Shown one piece after another: positions 6,566 through 10,516 of a DNA stretch of 10,516 nucleotides. The DNA lies in contig JAFYRQ010000014.1 in assembly GCA_017546885.1 (NCBI GenBank), forward strand, positions 1 through 10,516. Reading direction: 5' to 3'. Each line of letters opens with the position of its first letter. The stretch's first letter is position 1. Under the pieces are notes generated by a model that saw only the letters and a program-made list of their open reading frames with translations, had not been told where the DNA came from and did not search any database. Position numbers and translations under genes: made by a program. This DNA comes from Alphaproteobacteria bacterium (GTDB taxonomy: Bacteria > Pseudomonadota > Alphaproteobacteria > RF32 > CAG-239).

Positions 6566-6590
6566 AGCAACAAATAAAAGGACAAAAACA

Positions 6591-7676
6591 ATGCAAGTGG
6601 ATATTTTTGATTTTGAATTAGACCGCAATTTGATTGCTTCACAACCGGTTAATCCTCGTGATACATCTCGTTTACTTGACTTAAGCGATGAGACCTCTAT
6701 TAACGACCGACATTTTTATGACCTTCCTGATATTTTGCAAAAGGGTGATGTATTGGTATTTAACGATACCAAAGTTATTCCCGCTCGTTTATACGGAGCA
6801 AGAGGAGAAGCAAAAGTAGAAGTAACGCTTTATCGTCCGGTTGACGGTATTAAATGGTGGTCTTTTATCAAAAATGCCAAAAGATTGCACCCCGATGATA
6901 CTATTTATTTCTATACCGACGAAATAACTCCCGAGCAAAGCGACTTTACCGCTAAGGTTATAGAAAAAAAAGACGATGACGGAGTATTGATAAGCTTTAA
7001 TTGTTCCCCTGAAATATTGGCAACCAATTTGCAAAAATACGGATTAATGCCTCTTCCTCCGTACATCAAAAGAGATAAACCCACACAGGGAGGAATATGG
7101 GATAAATATAACGATAAAGAAAACTATCAAACCATATATGCGCATTATGAAGGAGCGGTTGCTGCTCCTACTGCAGGATTGCACTTCACTCCGCAAGTTT
7201 TCGAAGCTTTGGAAAAAAAAGGGATAGAAAAAGTTTTTGTAACTTTACACGTTGGGGCAGGCACTTTTTTGCCGGTTAAAACCGATGATACCAAAGACCA
7301 TAAAATGCACGCAGAATATGGCGAAATAAATGCTCAAACCTGTGAAATCATCAACAAAGCCAAAAAAGAAGGACGCAGAATTATTGCCGTAGGCACGACA
7401 TCACTTCGTCTTTTGGAAACCGCAACCGATGACAACGGAGTCGTCCACCCTTACGCCGACAGCACCAATATTTTTATTACTCCGGGATATAAGTTTAAAT
7501 TAATTGATATGATTATAACTAATTTCCACTTACCTAAATCAACTCTTTTTATGTTAATTTGTGCTATTGCCGGCACAGAGAGAATGAAAAAAGCATATAA
7601 ACATGCTATCGACAACAAATATCGTTTTTATTCTTACGGCGACAGCTCAATTATTAAATGCGTAAATAAAATTTAA
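6591..7676 (+). CDS. queA: S-adenosylmethionine:tRNA ribosyltransferase-isomerase
   Basis: QueA transfers and isomerises the ribosyl part of SAM onto 7-aminomethyl-7-deazaguanine at the wobble position of tRNA, giving epoxyqueuosine in queuosine synthesis. The 361-residue protein has the family landmarks in order: FNDTKVIPARLYG near 47-59, YGLMPLPPYIKR near 147-158, GAVAAPTAGLHFT near 186-198, HVGAGTFLPVK near 219-229, GRRIIAVGTTSLRLLE near 261-276, ITNFHLPKSTLFML near 310-323, and RFYSYGD near the end. I choose the ATG at 6591 because AAAGGA (6577-6582) lies before it and the protein then starts MQVDIFDFELDRNLIA as the family does. A TTG further up at 6537 lies in the -35 hexamer and is not a start. 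No terminator follows, so the GGDEF gene 38 bases downstream is likely co-transcribed. Confidence 0.95.
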   Translation: MQVDIFDFELDRNLIASQPVNPRDTSRLLDLSDETSINDRHFYDLPDILQKGDVLVFNDTKVIPARLYGARGEAKVEVTLYRPVDGIKWWSFIKNAKRLHPDDTIYFYTDEITPEQSDFTAKVIEKKDDDGVLISFNCSPEILATNLQKYGLMPLPPYIKRDKPTQGGIWDKYNDKENYQTIYAHYEGAVAAPTAGLHFTPQVFEALEKKGIEKVFVTLHVGAGTFLPVKTDDTKDHKMHAEYGEINAQTCEIINKAKKEGRRIIAVGTTSLRLLETATDDNGVVHPYADSTNIFITPGYKFKLIDMIITNFHLPKSTLFMLICAIAGTERMKKAYKHAIDNKYRFYSYGDSSIIKCVNKI

Positions 7677-7679
7677 ACT

Positions 7680-7720
7680 TATCACTATTATAATCGCCTC
7701 TCAGAAGGTGAAAAGTGATA
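7680..7720 (+). promoter_or_regulatory. Nested hairpin over the ribosome-binding site and GTG start of the GGDEF-like gene
   Basis: TATCACT (7680-7686) is the exact complement of AGTGATA (7714-7720), which contains the GTG start codon at 7715. Inside, CGCCT (7695-7699) can pair with AGGTG (7706-7710, one G-U pair), covering most of the Shine-Dalgarno AGAAGG (7703-7708). There is no T-run, so it is not a terminator. It may limit translation of the downstream gene; this is inference from base pairing only. Confidence 0.4.
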
Positions 7721-8893
7721 CGAAAATGTAAATATTATTTGCGGCAAGTCTTACCGCTAATGCAAAATTCGTGGATTCCGGCAGCATTTTTGCTGATTTT
7801 CGGATGTGTTCATTTATTGTTTAATCCGCTACCCTTTTATTTGCAAAATATTTTACATTTTTTATTTTTTATAATCAATATTGCCAGTATTGTAACGTTA
7901 GGAATATATAACCGAAACAGGTCTTTGTTTCTGGTAGTCATAATGCTGTTAAGTTACATGGCCATCAACTATCAAAAATATACTTATGGCGTAATTTATT
8001 ATCTGACTCCGGCATATCTCAATATGATATTTTTGATTATTGCCGGACTGATATTCTTCTACTTTTTACCTAATCGTCCGTTTTTTTCCATCGATACTTT
8101 GAGTTTTTTGATTGTTATTTTTGCCGCTTTTGCATTATGCGAGTGGTTAAGCGCATTACAAATAAAAATGGATTTCAGCCCTTTTATCGAATTTGAAACC
8201 GGACTGCAAATTTTCAGCATTTCCCTCTTTGTTGCGAGCATTTTGATAATGCTCCTGCATTCATCCGTAAACAACAAAATATTAAGCACGTATAATGCTT
8301 ATACCGCTATAAACATTATGCTTGCTCTTTATCTTTCCAATCAATCGTCAGGGCTGTCTTTGTTTTTCGTATCTGCCTCGGCTACAACTCTTTGCGGAAT
8401 AGTAAGCCAGCATATTTTTACCATATACAAAGACCCGACAACCGGAATTTTTAACGGTAAAGCATTTATAAAACACACCGGAAAAATGAACAACAAATAC
8501 GGGCTCGGTATTATCTATATAGACGACTACAAACATCTGTTACAAGCCTTTCGCAAAAGCGGAGCAAATGATGTTGTAAAAATGATAAGCAAAAGGATTA
8601 AATCTATTGAACCGGGCGGAATTTTATATCGTTGTACTCCAAACGAATTTGTTATTATTTTTCCCAATATAGAAAAAAGAACCGCTTTCAAAAGACTGGA
8701 TGATATTCGTCGTCAAATTGCCGCATCAGAGTTTATACTCCCAAAAATTAAGCGACCTCTGAAGATTACGGTTTCTTGCTGTATTGCTGTAAGAAAACGC
8801 GAAGAAAAAGTTGCTAATTTATATATGAGAGCTCTCAAAAAATTACAGAAGGCATCTCGCTTTTCACAGAATATTACTTCTGAGGATTCTTAA
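7715..8893 (+). CDS. Membrane protein with degenerate GGDEF domain
   Basis: The 392-residue protein has about seven hydrophobic segments between residues 18 and 235 and a cytoplasmic C-terminal domain from about 238. That domain aligns with diguanylate cyclase (GGDEF) folds. DPTTGIFNGKAF at 240-251 stands for the usual D-x-LTGL-NR-x-x-F, and IIYIDDYKHLLQAFRKSGANDVV at 266-288 stands for the metal-binding IDIDxFKxxND...GD segment. YRCTPNEFVIIF at 305-316 sits where R-GGDEF-x-ilf belongs. The active-site GG(D/E)EF is TPNEF, so cyclic-di-GMP synthesis is unlikely; a sensory, GTP-binding or scaffold role is more plausible (inference). I see no RxxD inhibitory site and no EAL domain. It starts with GTG after AGAAGG, inside a foldable leader. 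It probably shares the queA transcript and overlaps the 3' end of lgt by 20 bases. Confidence 0.8.
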   Translation: MIRKCKYYLRQVLPLMQNSWIPAAFLLIFGCVHLLFNPLPFYLQNILHFLFFIINIASIVTLGIYNRNRSLFLVVIMLLSYMAINYQKYTYGVIYYLTPAYLNMIFLIIAGLIFFYFLPNRPFFSIDTLSFLIVIFAAFALCEWLSALQIKMDFSPFIEFETGLQIFSISLFVASILIMLLHSSVNNKILSTYNAYTAINIMLALYLSNQSSGLSLFFVSASATTLCGIVSQHIFTIYKDPTTGIFNGKAFIKHTGKMNNKYGLGIIYIDDYKHLLQAFRKSGANDVVKMISKRIKSIEPGGILYRCTPNEFVIIFPNIEKRTAFKRLDDIRRQIAASEFILPKIKRPLKITVSCCIAVRKREEKVANLYMRALKKLQKASRFSQNITSEDS

Positions 8894-9674
8894 CACAAAA
8901 ATACCACAACAGAGCAAAACCGAATAACAACACCGGAAAAGATAAAATCTGTCCCATGGTTATATAGCCGAAGAAAAACCCGAGTTGTTCATCAGGCTGT
9001 CGATAATATTCCAAAACCATACGGAAAAATCCGTACATAATTACAAACAACGCAGAAATGATGCCGTTATTTTTTCTGATTTTTTGATTTTTCCAAAGTA
9101 AATTAAGAACTATAAAAATAACCAAACCTTCCGCAACAGCTTCATATAATTGTGACGGATGACGAGGTAAAAAACCACCGCTGGGAAAACGAACCGCCCA
9201 AGGAACATCTGTGATTCTTCCCCATAATTCATCATTGATAAAATTTGCTATTCTGCCTAAAAAAATTCCTATAGGAGCAAATAATGCCGCCATATCCGTA
9301 AGCAACCAAAAATTCACTTTGCGAGAATATGCCGTATATAAAATCCCCATAACCGCACCGATTGCCCCGCCATGAAAAGACATTCCGCCTTGCCATATTG
9401 CAAAAATTTTTAACGGATTTTGTAAATAATATTCCCCGCCATAAAAAAGCACATATCCCAGACGACCGCCGACAACAATACCTATTGTCGTAAAAAAGAC
9501 CGTATCTTCCACTTGTTGACGAGTAAGCGGTAAATCATACTTTTTTATAAGTCGCAATATCAAAAGCCATGCAGCAACAATACCTATTAAATAAGCCATT
9601 GAATACCAACGAACCGCTATCGGACCTATCGCAAAAATAACCGGAGAAATTGCCGGAAATTCAAAACCTGTCAT
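8874..9674 (-). CDS. lgt: Prolipoprotein diacylglyceryl transferase
   Basis: Lgt attaches diacylglycerol from phosphatidylglycerol to the lipobox cysteine of prolipoproteins in the inner membrane, the first step of lipoprotein maturation. The 266-residue protein has seven hydrophobic segments. Visible family motifs are GGRLGYVLFY (69-78), MSFHGGAIG (98-106, with the essential His at 101), the Lgt signature GRIANFINDELWGR (140-153), RHPSQLYEA (171-179), RMVLEYYRQPDEQLG (218-232) and TMGQILS (239-245). I choose the ATG at 9674, which has GGAGA at suitable spacing. A TTG at 9686 and an ATG at 9680 are upstream but would sit on or touch the Shine-Dalgarno. Lgt next to a YbjN-domain gene is a familiar alphaproteobacterial neighbourhood. 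The 3' end overlaps the convergent GGDEF-like gene, leaving no room for a terminator between them. Confidence 0.95.
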   Translation of the reverse strand: MTGFEFPAISPVIFAIGPIAVRWYSMAYLIGIVAAWLLILRLIKKYDLPLTRQQVEDTVFFTTIGIVVGGRLGYVLFYGGEYYLQNPLKIFAIWQGGMSFHGGAIGAVMGILYTAYSRKVNFWLLTDMAALFAPIGIFLGRIANFINDELWGRITDVPWAVRFPSGGFLPRHPSQLYEAVAEGLVIFIVLNLLWKNQKIRKNNGIISALFVIMYGFFRMVLEYYRQPDEQLGFFFGYITMGQILSFPVLLFGFALLWYFCVKNPQK

Positions 9675-9833
9675 TTTCATCTCCAAAACATATTAATTGG
9701 TAAAGAGTATATTAATTTTCTTAAACATATCCACATCAAAAATTTTTATTCAACAATCTTAAAAAATATCTCATTGTTTTTGCGCATTTTTTATTTTCAA
9801 AAAAATTTTTTTAATAAATAAAGTGGAAAACTT

Positions 9834-9878
9834 GAATCGGCTGATTGTATTTTGCGACTCGATGATGTTATTTATAAA
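9834..9878 (+). promoter_or_regulatory. GANTC pair and candidate promoter before the YbjN-domain gene
   Basis: The 242-base gap between lgt and this gene is very AT-rich. It holds GAATC (9834-9838) and GACTC (9856-9860), 22 bases apart centre to centre, about two helical turns. GANTC is the CcrM methylation site in Alphaproteobacteria. A -10-like TATAAA lies at 9873-9878; a weak TTGCGA (9852-9857, spacer 15) overlapping the second site may be its -35. The promoter call is weak and the methylation role is inference. I see nothing else coding in this gap. Confidence 0.3.
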
Positions 9879-9916
9879 TATGCAGATTGCATTTTTAAAT
9901 TTAAGCGGAGCAATTT

Positions 9917-10414
9917 ATGAACCCGATGAACGGAACAGTTTTAGCCAATAACCCTATTGATGAAGTTGAAAACTTCCTCAATTTGCGTTCCTATGTAACC
10001 GAGCGTCGCGGTTCTAATGAAGTTGTCGTCGCAGTTCAAGGAAAATGGAACGATATGCTGATTTTTTTCTCTTTTGAAGAAAATATGCGTTGTCTTCATG
10101 TTTCATGCCTCATAAATATTGAAAATCAAATTGAGAACAAAAGCAAAATATTCGAACTGCTTGCTCTTATAAACGATGACCTATGGATGGGACATTTTTC
10201 TTATTGGGCAGAACAAAAAATGATGGTATATCGCCACTCGCTGTTTTGTAACGAAAAAAGCATTCATTTTGAGGGACAAATTGCTCAAATTATGGATATA
10301 GCAATAAAAGAATGTGAAAGAATGTATCCGGTATTTAATGTCGTAATGACAAAAGGCATGGAACCGACACAAGCTCTCTACCCGATGATGATGGAAACCG
10401 TAGGTCAGGCATAA
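9917..10414 (+). CDS. YbjN-domain protein
   Basis: The 165-residue protein fits the YbjN family (PF10722-type, a small alpha/beta chaperone-like fold of unclear function). After a short N-terminal tail it has NPIDEVENFLNLRSYVTERRGSN, then WNDMLIFFSFEENMRCLHVSC with the strand pattern of the family. These are followed by KIFELLALINDDLWMGHFSYW (about 75-95), which is the most recognisable part, then MVYRHSLFC and a C-terminal helix with ECERMYPVFNVVM. No signal peptide or membrane segment is seen. GCGGAG at spacing 6 supports the ATG. In many Alphaproteobacteria this gene lies close to lgt and proC; here lgt is divergent and the next gene is convergent. The role remains unknown. Confidence 0.82.
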   Translation: MNPMNGTVLANNPIDEVENFLNLRSYVTERRGSNEVVVAVQGKWNDMLIFFSFEENMRCLHVSCLINIENQIENKSKIFELLALINDDLWMGHFSYWAEQKMMVYRHSLFCNEKSIHFEGQIAQIMDIAIKECERMYPVFNVVMTKGMEPTQALYPMMMETVGQA

Positions 10415-10438
10415 AAAAGAGCTCTTTTTCAAGAGCTC
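10413..10438 (-). terminator. Rho-independent terminator of the convergent gene at the right edge
   Basis: GAGCTCTT (10419-10426) and AAGAGCTC (10431-10438) form a perfect 8-bp stem with a 4-base loop. On the minus strand it is followed by TTTTTT (10418-10413), so it serves the gene entering from the right. On the plus strand there is no T-run after it, although it could still slow transcription from the YbjN-domain gene. Confidence 0.75.
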
Positions 10439-10460
10439 ATAGCGGTTAAACATCGAAAGA

Positions 10461-10516
10461 CTAATCTTTCTTATAATTCTCAAACTCACGGCACAAACGG
10501 CGGTAAGTAAGCTGGG
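10461..10516 (-). CDS. C-terminal end of a gene of unknown function, cut by window edge
   Basis: The minus strand reads QLTYRRLCREFENYKKD then TAG (10463-10461), a charged, helix-like tail typical of a real C-terminus. A good minus-strand terminator follows 22 bases later, which supports this frame over the other open frame here. Seventeen residues are too few to name a family. Confidence 0.45.
   Translation of the reverse strand, partial: QLTYRRLCREFENYKKD

Noticed and set aside
9727..9735. ATATCCACA, one mismatch from the DnaA box TTATCCACA, in an AT-rich gap
   Set aside because: It is a single imperfect box with no cluster and no origin-associated gene nearby; it is not enough to propose an origin.
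10181..10489. Minus-strand open frame of 102 codons at the right edge
   Set aside because: It is antisense to the YbjN-domain gene and runs through the terminator hairpin; a better frame ends at 10461 before that terminator.

Overview
The window is low in GC (roughly 36-38% by eye) and tightly packed, with genes on both strands. The content fits a Gram-negative bacterium, most likely an AT-rich, possibly host-associated alphaproteobacterium. Support comes from KdsB (Kdo-lipopolysaccharide), Lgt (lipoprotein maturation), QueA, a YbjN-domain protein next to lgt (a pairing common in Alphaproteobacteria), and apparent scarcity of GANTC sites, two of which sit together in one intergenic region. 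The phylum call is inference.

Left edge (1-3550): the first 224 bases are the N-terminal part of a cas1 gene on the minus strand, cut by the window edge, so a CRISPR-Cas locus continues to the left. Upstream of it, also on the minus strand, is a housekeeping run: sdaA (L-serine ammonia-lyase), an ArsP_2-type metal or metalloid exporter starting right at the sdaA stop, and a YbhN/UPF0104 membrane protein. This run ends in a strong hairpin terminator only 14 bases before the cas1 start.

Middle (3574-5724): a minus-strand gene of about 277 codons (3627-4460) has a GC-richer, AAG/GAG/CTC-rich codon style quite unlike the rest. I do not recognise its product; it looks acquired. Behind it lies a short, possibly decayed coding remnant (4548-4694). 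A solitary DNA adenine methyltransferase follows on the plus strand (4775-5710), closing in a perfect 12-bp bidirectional terminator.

Right (5743-10516): kdsB (minus) and queA (plus) diverge from a 74-bp intergenic stretch with a good queA promoter. queA is followed by a GTG-started membrane protein with a degenerate GGDEF domain, whose ribosome-binding site and start codon can fold into a nested hairpin. Its 3' end overlaps the convergent lgt by 20 bases. After a very AT-rich gap carrying two GANTC sites comes a YbjN-domain gene, then a terminator belonging to a convergent gene of which only the last 17 codons are present.

Most of the window is cell-envelope and tRNA housekeeping. The accessory elements are the cas1 fragment, the compositionally foreign orphan and the solitary methyltransferase. 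I found no rRNA, tRNA, CRISPR repeats, insertion sequence or second defence gene inside the window.
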